DNA from: Richelia sp. SL_2_1
GTDB taxonomy: Bacteria > Cyanobacteriota > Cyanobacteriia > Cyanobacteriales > Nostocaceae
Direction of reading: 5' to 3'
Length of the DNA stretch: 33,827 nt
Assembly: GCA_012033205.1 (NCBI GenBank)
Contig: JAAUSO010000067.1
Span: 1 to 33,827 of the forward strand
Numbering within the stretch: position 1 is the first letter of the stretch; each line of letters begins with the position of its first letter. Under the pieces are notes generated by a model. That model ran no database searches. It was not told the DNA's origin and saw only the letters and a list, made by a program, of their open reading frames with translations. This document shows positions 17,501-26,215 of this stretch, in pieces. A program made the translations under genes and the position numbers.

Positions 17501-18871
17501 TTATAACAATGGTATATCATTAGAAGATTTTGGAGCATCCGATTCTTTCAACCAATCTTCACCCAACTGAATCGTAATATCGGAATCAAGACTACCAGTA
17601 CTTTCGACTCGCACTTCTCCAAATCCTAGGAGACTACGAATTGATTCAGCGCTGGTTTCGTCTCCCTGTTGAGCAACAATGTGGGTTGATTTTAAAGGTT
17701 GAGTCCAGCTTTTTGTGACGTAAGTGTTAGTATAACCAGCTTTTTGTAACTTTCTGGTCAAGCGTCGCAAACCAATATCATCACTGCCAGTACGATTTTG
17801 AATCGCAATTCGTAAAGATGCTGGTTCAGCAGATTGAAATTGGTTATCAGTTTCTGTACCAAAGTGCTGAGCCATCATAGTATTTATACGGTTGGAGTCT
17901 GGTATCCAGTAGCTAGCAGTATACTCGCTAGGGTTGCTAAATCGACCGGGTACCATTAACATTTGCATATTAGAACGATTGGTTCTGACTCCAAAACCAA
18001 CCAGCGCTAACAATTCTTCTACTTTCAAGTTAGTATCAATATTTTCTTTAACTACGTTAAGAATTTGAGGTAATTGCGTTAACGTTGCAGGGTTAAGCGC
18101 TTCATCCATTAATGCTCGCAGCAGCACTTGCTGACGTTGAATCCGACCAATATCTCCCCTACCATCATTACGAAAGCGTAAAAGCTGGAGCGCTTTGTCA
18201 CCATCTAAATGCTGTTTACCTGCTTTTAAATTGATGTATAAATGCTGAGAATCATCTTGATACTTTAAATCTTCGGGAACGTTTACCGTTACTCCTCCCA
18301 AAGCATCAATTAGCTTACCTACTCCCAGAACATTAATCCTTACGTAGCGGTCGATTGCAACTCCTCCTAAAAGGTTACTTGCGCTTTTAGCACTTAAAGC
18401 TGGACCACCCAAAGCGTTAGAGGAATTGATTTTTTTAATCCCATATCCTTCTACTTCAGTACGAGTATCTCTGGGTATGGAAAGCATGGTCAACTTTTTG
18501 GTCTGAGGATCGAATTTGACCAGCAGCATCACATCAGCAAGACCATTAAAAGAATTTACTTGAGGCAAGTATCCTAAATCTCTAACTTCAGATGGAGGAT
18601 TTGGTACGTCGTCAGGAAGTACGCTCATTCCCATAATTAAAACGTTTACGGGACGAGTTAACTCGGAAAACCGTAGTCCACCCCCAGCAATACTATCTTT
18701 CTCGAATACAGCGGCTTCATCGGGGCTAAGATTGGCTTGCATGAAAGGACTACCGCTCAAGGAAACTGCTAAAAGCGCTCCTGCCGTAGCCGATATCATC
18801 GCAATACCACTCATCCCAACCCAGAACCACAACCATTTTCCCGATTTAGGTTTATTTTCTTTTTTTGTCAT
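17501..18871 (-). CDS. LytR-CpsA-Psr (LCP) family cell-wall polymer ligase
   Basis: Membrane-anchored LCP protein; the family transfers polyprenyl-phosphate-linked glycopolymers to peptidoglycan. 456 residues. A membrane segment is at about 12-37 with positive residues before it. The LCP core spans about 75-255: NVLIMGMSV, LADVMLLVKFDP (Asp113), SIPRDTR (Arg134, Asp135), INVLGVGKLIDALGGVTVNVP and LRFRNDGRGDIGRIQRQQ, i.e. the usual Arg/Asp residues. A LytR_C domain follows (about 350-440, SLRIAIQNRTGSDDIGLRRL). Gene stands alone; the conserved membrane protein upstream is on the same strand but 371 bases away. Confidence 0.93.
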   Translation of the reverse strand: MTKKENKPKSGKWLWFWVGMSGIAMISATAGALLAVSLSGSPFMQANLSPDEAAVFEKDSIAGGGLRFSELTRPVNVLIMGMSVLPDDVPNPPSEVRDLGYLPQVNSFNGLADVMLLVKFDPQTKKLTMLSIPRDTRTEVEGYGIKKINSSNALGGPALSAKSASNLLGGVAIDRYVRINVLGVGKLIDALGGVTVNVPEDLKYQDDSQHLYINLKAGKQHLDGDKALQLLRFRNDGRGDIGRIQRQQVLLRALMDEALNPATLTQLPQILNVVKENIDTNLKVEELLALVGFGVRTNRSNMQMLMVPGRFSNPSEYTASYWIPDSNRINTMMAQHFGTETDNQFQSAEPASLRIAIQNRTGSDDIGLRRLTRKLQKAGYTNTYVTKSWTQPLKSTHIVAQQGDETSAESIRSLLGFGEVRVESTGSLDSDITIQLGEDWLKESDAPKSSNDIPLL

Positions 18872-19242
18872 TTGAGTTGGGAGGGGACGCAGAATGGCTG
18901 TCTTGCGCCGAAGTTCTTTGAATGGTCACTGACTTCCTCACACTTATTGATAAAAATTCAAACTTCTGTTTTGCATTCGTATCGGACGAATCAACCCATA
19001 ATAGCTAACTCTTAATTATCAGTGTTAACGACACAACTTTCGTGTCAACCACAACACTTATGCAGTATTTCTCCTATTTTTTTAGTTAATCCGGAGATGT
19101 TGAATAGAAGTATGGCAACTTGATACTAAATTTGACTGTAAAGTCATTGATAACCCTAGTGCAAGACGGCTTGATCACAAATGTTTTTATTTCAAAAAAT
19201 ATAAATATCAAAACATTGATTGCATCAGCTAAATTGCTTTGA
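18872..19242. other. Gene-free region
   Basis: About 370 bases upstream of the LCP gene. A small inverted repeat CGACAC / GTGTC lies at about 19030-19050; otherwise nothing stands out. It probably holds the LCP promoter. Confidence 0.45.
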
Positions 19243-19686
19243 TTATAGGATTTTGCGCTTTCTGCCTTGTGTCTTTTTCGGTAGTCGTTCACGTACTAGT
19301 AATTTTTCTGCCAACTGGCTAAATGCCGGTAATCTTTGAGACTTCCCTTGGACTGTGCGAATAATTAACCATACGCTGACCACAAAATAACCACTTGTCA
19401 CAAAGCTATTAAGAATATACAAACGCAAAGCAAAAAAATCCGAACTTGAAGCTCCAGTTCCTAAAAGTATGTATCCGATTATCCAAGTTAATGCTAATGT
19501 AATTGACAAACGGCAAGTTTTTAATTGTTCTCGACTTGCTTCACCCCGATAAAGCGTCCATAGGGAAGGGAAAAAACCAATCACCGGAATTAGGTATATT
19601 AGCATTCCCATTAAAGAAATATCTTCTGTTTTTAGTTTGTTTGAATCAGAAGTACTGGAATTAGAAATAGATTCAAAATGCTTCAT
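19243..19686 (-). CDS. Conserved membrane protein, function unknown
   Basis: A 147-residue protein I do not recognise. After a polar Ser-rich N-terminus (1-25) there are three clear hydrophobic segments, roughly 27-46 (MLIYLIPVIGFFPSLW), 61-78 (ITLALTWIIGYILLG) and 90-110 (LNSFVTSGYFVVSVWLII). The C-terminus is strongly basic (RLPKKTQGRKRKIL) and should stay in the cytoplasm. It lies divergent from the AI-2E family gene with about 110 bases between the starts. ATG at 19684-19686. Confidence 0.75.
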   Translation of the reverse strand: MKHFESISNSSTSDSNKLKTEDISLMGMLIYLIPVIGFFPSLWTLYRGEASREQLKTCRLSITLALTWIIGYILLGTGASSSDFFALRLYILNSFVTSGYFVVSVWLIIRTVQGKSQRLPAFSQLAEKLLVRERLPKKTQGRKRKIL

Positions 19687-19797
19687 TAGTCTGAGTAAAA
19701 TCCTAAACTAGGGGGATGAATCATTGGTCTGTAGTCGGGGATAATAAGCTTACAATCGAAGACCTAATTAATTGTCCAACGGCAATCGGCTTTTTTT

Positions 19798-21000
19798 ATG
19801 CATAAACTTAAGCTCCTTAACTGGTGGCAAAGCTTAACACCAATAGCGCGAATCGGCGCTATCGCCGTTTTTGCTCCGTTGTTAGTGATTAATGGCTGGG
19901 CGTTTTCAGTAATTTTTGATTACTTCCACTCGTTGATAGTCATTTTAGCCGGAGCTTCGGTATTAGCCTTTCTGCTCAACTATCCCGTAACCTGGATGGA
20001 GCGTCAAGGTTTAAAGCGAGAACCTATTGCAATTTTAGTATTTTTACTGACTTTATCGATTTTATTAGCATTAGGTGTCACACTTGTACCTTTAGCGTTT
20101 ACTCAAGCTCAGCAATTGGTAGCTCGTTTACCGGAATTGATTGATTCGGGACGTTATCAGCTAATGATGCTTAACGAAAAGGCTGATAATTTAGGTTTAC
20201 CAATCAATCTGGATGCTTTAGTAGTACAGATTAATGATCGTGTTAAAGGACAATTACAAGCTATTGCCGGACAGGTTTTGAATTTAGCGGTAGTCACGGT
20301 AACGAGCTTGCTTGATATTGTCTTGACTATGGTTTTAACGTTTTACTTACTACAACATGGAGGAGAACTTTGGCAAAGCTTGATTGGCTGGCTTCCGGAT
20401 CGATTTAGTAAACCGTTTTCGGAAACAGTACGTCTTAGCTTTCAAAATTTCTTTATCACTCAAATAATTTTATCTGTTTGTATGGCATCAGCTTTAATTC
20501 CGACGTTTTTATGGCTGAAAGTGCCTTTTGGTTTACTTTTTGGCTTGACTATCGGGATTATGGCGCTAATTCCCTTTGGTGGCTCTGTAGGGATTGCTCT
20601 CACCACATTTTTGGTGGCACTGCAAGATTTCTGGATTGGGATGCGGGCGTTATTGGCTGCGGTAATCGTTCAGCAAATACTGGAAAATATCATTGCTCCA
20701 CGGATTCTAGGTAGTTTTACAGGCTTAAATCCCGCTTGGGTGTTAATTTCTGTACTGACGGGAGCTAGAATTGGTGGGCTTTTAGGTGTAGTTGTAGCGG
20801 TTCCCAGTGCTGTTGTAATTAAAACGGCTTTAAACGCTGTACGCCCTTCTATTGCTAAGAGCGATCGCGATGATTTTACTGTGGAAAAAAATGAAGATTG
20901 TCATTACAAAAAAACAGAGCTAACAGAGGACACTAATTCGGAAATTAGCGTCCCTTCTATTGATGTAGTTCCTCCAAAAACATCTCCTCCTACTGCTTAA
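19798..21000 (+). CDS. AI-2E family transporter (PerM/TqsA-like)
   Basis: Polytopic inner-membrane protein of 400 residues of the AI-2E exporter superfamily (UPF0118); members export small signals or exchange ions, substrate here unknown. Hydrophobic N-terminal helices (IVILAGASVLAFLLNYPV, ILVFLLTLSILLALGVTLVP), a soluble middle part with LPELIDSGRYQ, and the C-terminal signature (IGIMALIPFGGSVGIALTTF, ILENIIAPRILGS, LTGARIGGLLGVVVAVP) are all present. The last 50 residues are polar. ATG at 19798 follows a T-rich leader. Converges with the serpin gene, with only 39 bases between stops. Confidence 0.92.
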   Translation: MHKLKLLNWWQSLTPIARIGAIAVFAPLLVINGWAFSVIFDYFHSLIVILAGASVLAFLLNYPVTWMERQGLKREPIAILVFLLTLSILLALGVTLVPLAFTQAQQLVARLPELIDSGRYQLMMLNEKADNLGLPINLDALVVQINDRVKGQLQAIAGQVLNLAVVTVTSLLDIVLTMVLTFYLLQHGGELWQSLIGWLPDRFSKPFSETVRLSFQNFFITQIILSVCMASALIPTFLWLKVPFGLLFGLTIGIMALIPFGGSVGIALTTFLVALQDFWIGMRALLAAVIVQQILENIIAPRILGSFTGLNPAWVLISVLTGARIGGLLGVVVAVPSAVVIKTALNAVRPSIAKSDRDDFTVEKNEDCHYKKTELTEDTNSEISVPSIDVVPPKTSPPTA

Positions 21001-21039
21001 TTAAAATATGAATTGTTGATTTTTGAACTTTTAAACTAA

Positions 21040-22371
21040 TTAAGTAAGTGGTTCTACAATTGAACCCATAAATAAGACACTTTGGGTTTGATTATCTCGA
21101 ATAGCACAGAAAAAGGGACGGTTAACAATCATCTCAAATGGTTGTTCTGTAGGTAGTTGGGCTGACAACAATGCGATTCCCACTGAGGTTGTTGCAGCCG
21201 CAACGGTTCCTTCTTCATTTACTTCTAAAAAAGTTTTATGCTTAACTTCGCTAATTTTAAGGTTATTTCCCATGGAAGAAAAATTAGCGTCATCGCTAAA
21301 TGCTTCTGCCATTCCTAAAGCTGAAAGTGCATCATTTAATGTCGCTTGATAATCCATTTTGAAGCGCGGTAAACGCACAAATCCTTCTCGCTTACCAAAC
21401 TGAGATATCCATTTTTGCCAATTTTCTGCATTCAAGTTTTGGTAAAAAGAATTCAAACTAGAATTTTCTTTGGGTAAAAATATGTAAAAGCTGATCCTAC
21501 CATTCTCACCATAAGGTAAACTCACGGACTGAAATTGTTCGTTTTCGTAATATCTATAATCACCCGATTGCGACATCATCGGATGTTGTTTCTCCTCTCC
21601 TGATAAGAGATAAAAAGGAAATTCGGCTGTTTTTTCTGATTTAAATTCGTTTGTCCAACTACCTTTAAAATAAATTGCATTCAGTAAAAACAGTATTTGA
21701 TCTGGGTCGATTTTATCGACTATTTTTTCTATTTTACCTTGGGTATTTTCTTGAACCCAATTGTTAATTGTATTCGGTGCTTGTGTATCTGCAAAATCTA
21801 AATTTGTTATCTTAGCTTGATAAAAATTTTGATTTCTCTCAATAAAATCTGGTTTCAAACTAGCATTTTTATCTACCCATAATGAATTAGCTATATTTAA
21901 TGTTACTTTGGGGTCGGGGTTTTCTAAACTAGCTTTTAACTGTACATAATCGGAATTGATCTGTTGAAGATTCATTCCTTGCAATTCTAGTGCTTTAGCC
22001 ATTGCTTGTTGAGTACTACCACTAGCCCCGTTATAAGTCATGGCTAGAGCAAGAGCTATGCTTGAAGGTGAAAAAAATATATTTTTGTTATTATCTTTAA
22101 CTAACAATTGCTCAAATAAACTGAAGCCAAATTTAGTATTCGCCGACACTAATTTCGTCTCCAGGGATGCAGCTTTATCTAACAATGGTAATTCCGATTG
22201 CGGTAAAGGTGATTCCGCAAGAGCGCGATTACTAGTATTATTTACTTGAGAGCATCCAATCACACCCATAAGCATTACGCCGGCAGCAGCTAGAACATAA
22301 CGTCTTCCTAAACTCACCGCGTAACGTCTTTGTAAAAAGTTTTGCTGAGCGTTGCTTAATTTTCGCTTCAT
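21040..22371 (-). CDS. Serpin (serine protease inhibitor), probable lipoprotein
   Basis: Suicide inhibitor of serine proteases in the serpin fold. With the ATG at 22369-22371 it has 443 residues; an ATG 16 codons upstream (22419) is less likely, since the basic MKRK start then suits the signal. A signal with lipobox GVIGC (Cys near 40) predicts a lipoprotein facing the periplasm or outside. The body has NIFFSPSSIALALAMTYNGA, FLLNAIYFKGSW and a C-terminal FEMIVNRPFF. The hinge EEGTVAAATT fits the inhibitory consensus, with P17 Glu386. The predicted P1-P1' bond is Leu402-Ser403 (codons at 21163-21168), so chymotrypsin-, elastase- or subtilisin-like targets are expected. Divergent from the STAND gene. 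Confidence 0.93.
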   Translation of the reverse strand: MKRKLSNAQQNFLQRRYAVSLGRRYVLAAAGVMLMGVIGCSQVNNTSNRALAESPLPQSELPLLDKAASLETKLVSANTKFGFSLFEQLLVKDNNKNIFFSPSSIALALAMTYNGASGSTQQAMAKALELQGMNLQQINSDYVQLKASLENPDPKVTLNIANSLWVDKNASLKPDFIERNQNFYQAKITNLDFADTQAPNTINNWVQENTQGKIEKIVDKIDPDQILFLLNAIYFKGSWTNEFKSEKTAEFPFYLLSGEEKQHPMMSQSGDYRYYENEQFQSVSLPYGENGRISFYIFLPKENSSLNSFYQNLNAENWQKWISQFGKREGFVRLPRFKMDYQATLNDALSALGMAEAFSDDANFSSMGNNLKISEVKHKTFLEVNEEGTVAAATTSVGIALLSAQLPTEQPFEMIVNRPFFCAIRDNQTQSVLFMGSIVEPLT

Positions 22372-22635
22372 ATGACTACAATTCTCACCATCCCAATTTA
22401 CTCTGACTATGACATCCAAAACTGGAGAATACTTGGGTGGTTACAATTTTGGCAACAGAATATTCTTCTCAATTATTTATTCAATTTTTGCAACCTAAAT
22501 CTATTAAGATAAAAGTTATCTAGATTACAGATTTAACAATAATATCATATAATATCCTAAGATACAGGCAATTAATAGTAAACAAATATTATGTAAACTA
22601 TTTTATTAAACCTACTCCTTTAATCTTTTGGTGCA

Positions 22636-25026
22636 ATGAGCGATAAAAATCATAGCTCTCTAAGTAAGAATATTTCCTTTCAAGAAGTTTTAATGCTTGT
22701 GTCCAGCCTATTTATGGCTAAAACAGGCAAGCATCTTTCTAATATAGAGGTTTTAGTTTTAGGTGGTTCCTGGAAAGGTCAAAAATACAACCAAATTGCT
22801 GCGGAAGGTGGTTATACGGAGGAATATATCAAAAATGACGTTGGACCAAAACTGTGGAAAAGGTTGTCGCAAGCTTTAGAAAAAAAAATTAACAAAACTA
22901 ATTTTAAAGCAGTTCTTGAACAGCAGGTTTATGAGGCAGAAAAAGGAAAAATAATTGCGAAGGAATTAATCGCCAAAGAAACTTTTGTTAACAATCTGAA
23001 GTTTCCAGAAATACCTCAACCTGTATATCACAATCTACCATCACGAGATTATACAAGATTAATTGGTCGGGAAGCTGAAGCGAAAAGACTCTTAGAACTA
23101 CTTTCTTTTGAAAGTTTAACTCCTTGTGTAAACATTGAAGGAATTGGAGGTGTGGGAAAAACTACTTTAGCTTTGGATATTGCTTACCGTTGTTTGCAAG
23201 CGAGTAAAGAAATTGATTTAGAAAAGTCCTTAACAGAAGATATTCCAACTTTTGAATTAATCGTTTTTACTTCTGCAAAAACTGAATTTTTTACTTCTAG
23301 AGGAATTTTACCGCGTTTAAGAAGAGAAAAAACTTTAAGGGATATTTTTACAAGTATAATCCGCACAATTAACTTTGATAATTCTCCTCCCGCAAGTTTT
23401 GAACAAGCCTATGAACAAATCTACAAATGCTTGGCAAATATGCGGACTTTATTAATTATTGATAACTTAGATACTTTAGAAGAACAACAACAAGTACTCA
23501 GTTTTTTATACGAACTTCCACCAACAGTAAAGGCTTTAATTACTAGTCGAGAAAAAACCCCTTTCAATGCAGTTCGTTTATCATCTTTGAGTCAAACCGA
23601 AGCTTTAATATTAATTCAACAAAAAGCAGCCGAAAAACAAGTAGACTTGACTTTAAAGCAATATGTCCAGCTATATCAAACCACAGGAGGAATTCCCGCC
23701 GCAATCATCTACGCCATTGGACAGTTAAATGCTGGTTACAGCTTTGATAATGTTACTTGTTGTTTGATACCCGATCAAGGAGATTTCTGCCGATTTTACT
23801 TCGAGAGTTCCGTACAGCCATTGAAGGGGCAACCAGCTTACTACTTTTTAATGGCATTGTCACTATTTGCTAAACCACCAATAGCCTCAGCATTACGAAT
23901 CGTTGCTGGGGTAGAAAATACCTTGCAAGCAGCAGATGGTTTGGCTAAATTGCAACAACTTTCCTTGATTAATTATCGTCAAGAACGTTATGGGATGTTA
24001 CCTTTAACTCGCGAATACGCGAGCGGAGAAATGTTTTGCAATCCTGAGTTTGAAATGAATGCTCGCGAGCGTTGGGTAAACTGGTATTTAGAGTTTGCTC
24101 AACAACACGGAGGTAAAGATTGGCGAGAATGGCAAGATTATCAACATTTGCAACAAGAATGGGATAACTTGACAGAAGTCATTGAATGGTGTATTGAAGA
24201 TAACCGTTACAGCGATTTGTGTCAACTTTGGCGGAATGTGAAATGTTATACATATTCCCTCGCTTATCGGCAAAATCGTTTAACTTATTGGGAAGGACCG
24301 CTATTATGGTTAGAATGGCTTGCTCAAGCAGCTATTTCTCGTCAAGACTTGGCGATCGCTGCTGAAATGCTTAGCGATCGCGCTTGGAAGCTTACCTTGA
24401 TGGGACAGGAAGAGCATTTAACAGTAGCTGATAATTTATTCAGTCAAGCTTGGGAATTGCGGGAGCATTTAACATTGGATATGCAAATTGATTTAGCAAT
24501 TCATATTGGTGTATGGCATATTCAAAAGCAGCAATTTTTAACAGCAACGAATTGGTTAAATGCAGCTCAAAATTTATTAGATAATTCCAATAATTCTCAG
24601 ATTAATTCCTTGAGTGCGACACGCTTATCCCTACATATTCTGTATTATCAAGGCGAGATTAATTATAAAAGTGGAAATTATCAAGCAAGTAAAGCTTTAT
24701 TTAAACAAATATTCGAGCAAGCTCAATTAATTAATTGGCGACGTGCGAGTTTTCTTGCTAAAGACTTTTTAGCAGATATTGCAATCAAACAGGGAAAATT
24801 AAATCAAGCCCAAAATTATTTAACAGAACTTTTACAAATAGCAGAAAACAATCAAGATAAATGTAGTAGAGCATATACAAAGCGTTCTTTAGCTAGTTTA
24901 GAAGAAAAACTTGGTAATTTAAATATAGCTAAACGCTGGGTAAATGAAGCGATAAAAGACTTTGAAACTCTAGGTATGCTCCCGGAATTAACAGAAGCTC
25001 AAGAGTTACTACAAGCTATTGAATGA
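22636..25026 (+). CDS. NB-ARC STAND NTPase with vMAP-like N-terminus and TPR-like C-terminus
   Basis: Large signalling NTPase of 796 residues, the kind that oligomerises on sensing a trigger. Residues 14-95 (SFQEVLMLVSSLFMAKTGKH ... LWKRLSQALEKKI) match the HTH-like N-terminal domain common on cyanobacterial NB-ARC and WD40 proteins. NB-ARC follows: GREAEAKRLLELL (144-156), Walker A GIGGVGKTT (169-177), Walker B TLLIIDN (271-277), sensor ITSRE (302-306), GGIPAAI (351-357). A winged-helix part ends in YGMLPLTREYA, where the usual His of the MHD-like motif is Leu. From about 540 the sequence is helical and TPR-like. No recognisable catalytic effector domain is present, so the output must be by partner binding. 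The role (defence, development, stress) is not known. The stop codon lies inside a heptamer repeat. Confidence 0.9.
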   Translation: MSDKNHSSLSKNISFQEVLMLVSSLFMAKTGKHLSNIEVLVLGGSWKGQKYNQIAAEGGYTEEYIKNDVGPKLWKRLSQALEKKINKTNFKAVLEQQVYEAEKGKIIAKELIAKETFVNNLKFPEIPQPVYHNLPSRDYTRLIGREAEAKRLLELLSFESLTPCVNIEGIGGVGKTTLALDIAYRCLQASKEIDLEKSLTEDIPTFELIVFTSAKTEFFTSRGILPRLRREKTLRDIFTSIIRTINFDNSPPASFEQAYEQIYKCLANMRTLLIIDNLDTLEEQQQVLSFLYELPPTVKALITSREKTPFNAVRLSSLSQTEALILIQQKAAEKQVDLTLKQYVQLYQTTGGIPAAIIYAIGQLNAGYSFDNVTCCLIPDQGDFCRFYFESSVQPLKGQPAYYFLMALSLFAKPPIASALRIVAGVENTLQAADGLAKLQQLSLINYRQERYGMLPLTREYASGEMFCNPEFEMNARERWVNWYLEFAQQHGGKDWREWQDYQHLQQEWDNLTEVIEWCIEDNRYSDLCQLWRNVKCYTYSLAYRQNRLTYWEGPLLWLEWLAQAAISRQDLAIAAEMLSDRAWKLTLMGQEEHLTVADNLFSQAWELREHLTLDMQIDLAIHIGVWHIQKQQFLTATNWLNAAQNLLDNSNNSQINSLSATRLSLHILYYQGEINYKSGNYQASKALFKQIFEQAQLINWRRASFLAKDFLADIAIKQGKLNQAQNYLTELLQIAENNQDKCSRAYTKRSLASLEEKLGNLNIAKRWVNEAIKDFETLGMLPELTEAQELLQAIE

Positions 25027-25101
25027 TAGTTGATGGTTGATAGTTGATGGTTGATGGTTGATAGTTGATAGTTGATAGTTGATAGTTGATAGTTGATAGT
25101 A
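25025..25101. repeat. Heptamer array (GATAGTT/GATGGTT)x11
   Basis: Eleven in-register 7-bp units beginning within the TGA stop codon of the STAND gene. Seven are exact GATAGTT, three are GATGGTT and the last ends GATAGTA. Confidence 0.95.
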
Positions 25102-25107
25102 AGAATT

Positions 25108-25142
25108 AACCTTTGACCTTCAACCTTTAACCTTTAACCTCA
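25108..25142. repeat. Heptamer array (AACCTTT)x5
   Basis: Five 7-bp units AACCTTT, GACCTTC, AACCTTT, AACCTTT, AACCTCA, only six bases after the previous array but unrelated to it in sequence. Confidence 0.85.
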
Positions 25143-25615
25143 ATATTTTTTCTTCTCACGGAATTAAAATAGAAGCTATTTTTTAACTATATTTATTACT
25201 ACAATAACTACCTTTTACTTAACTTTTCCCTGCTGACAAATAGGAAATACTGCTTAACAATATGAGCGTGTAATCTGCTTCCTGCCTATAAAGCAGTTTT
25301 CCTTATTCAAGGTATACACAGTTGGAATACACTGATAGAGGTATTTGACATCAGGATCATGCATCTTTTCTCACACTTATAACAACTTGAATCATCAGGG
25401 TCATACATAAAAATGCACTTACAGCGACTTAAAATATCGGGGCTATGCATCTATTTTTTATCATTCCAAGTATTTGCTTTGACTCACATATTCTCTGATC
25501 AATGCTATCTGCGGAATTATATTTTTTGATATAAATTTCTGCGATAAAACTGCGGTAATTAATACCATTCCATTAGGAAGACTCAGAAACTTTATCAGAG
25601 TATAACTATCAAAAA
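25143..25615. other. Gene-free region upstream of DUF4347 genes
   Basis: About 470 bases with no gene. It holds the three spaced ATCAGG-CAT-CAT repeats at 25349-25450, and the promoter of the DUF4347 genes probably lies here. Confidence 0.5.
25349..25450. repeat. Three spaced direct repeats, 42-44 bp apart
   Basis: CATCAGGATCATGCAT (25349-25364), CATCAGGGTCATACAT (25393-25408) and TATCGGGGCTATGCAT (25435-25450). Starts are 44 and 42 bases apart, about four helical turns. They could be binding sites for a regulator of the downstream genes, or a decaying tandem duplication of a roughly 43-bp unit. Confidence 0.55.
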
Positions 25616-26110
25616 ATGAATGATAATAGAGTTGAGAATTTAGTTGTTATAGACCCATCTATTAAAGATTTTCATGTCTTAGAAGAGCGTATATCACAAG
25701 ATATCATGCCTCAAGCGGAGGTGATAATATTACGACCGAATAAGCAAGAAATTGACCAAATTACTTATGCCGTGCAGAAAAACTTTCCACTTGGGGATAT
25801 TCATATTATTTCCCAAGGTTCACCGGGTTGTTTGTATTTAGGTAATAGTAGTTTATCTGTCCATAACTTTAATTACTATGCTTCTCAATTGAAAAAGTGG
25901 TCAGTTAAGAACATTTTCTTATACGGATCTAACGTAGATGCTGAGGAGATTGGCAAAAAATTTATTTTATATTTGTACAAAACAACCGGCGCAAAAATCT
26001 CTACTTTGCTCAGCACGCAAGGAACAAATACAAAAGTAGGAGTTGGGATTTGGACTACCAATCAATATACATCAATTCAACCAGAATTAGCATTATTAAA
26101 ATATAGATAA
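25616..26110 (+). CDS. Stand-alone DUF4347 domain protein, degenerate motif
   Basis: A 164-residue protein that is essentially one DUF4347 domain. This domain is normally the N-terminal part of giant cyanobacterial and planctomycete surface proteins. Family strands are seen: VENLVVIDPSIKDFHVLEE, EVIILRPNKQEIDQITYAV, DIHIISQGSPGCLYLGNSSL, NIFLYGSNVDAEEIGKKF. The common HG of the SHGSPG motif is SQG here, and the common YGCN is YGSN, so the conserved His and Cys are both gone. No signal peptide. ATG at 25616 follows an A-rich leader. The next gene is a paralogue of it, 105 bases away on the same strand. Confidence 0.8.
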   Translation: MNDNRVENLVVIDPSIKDFHVLEERISQDIMPQAEVIILRPNKQEIDQITYAVQKNFPLGDIHIISQGSPGCLYLGNSSLSVHNFNYYASQLKKWSVKNIFLYGSNVDAEEIGKKFILYLYKTTGAKISTLLSTQGTNTKVGVGIWTTNQYTSIQPELALLKYR

Positions 26111-26215
26111 TCAGCTATATTTTTTAGTTGCAGAAAATAGTATTTTCAACTCAATAATCATAAATTGTGAATCAGATGATTTTCAAATTTCAACAGTAAC
26201 TCTCAACAATATTAT

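Noticed and set aside
22372-22419. ATG start extending the serpin by 16 residues
   Set aside because: The extension is acidic and polar and would spoil the lipoprotein signal; the MKRK start fits better.
25025-25142. Possible CRISPR array
   Set aside because: Units are 7 bp and contiguous without spacers; these are tandem heptamers, not CRISPR repeats.
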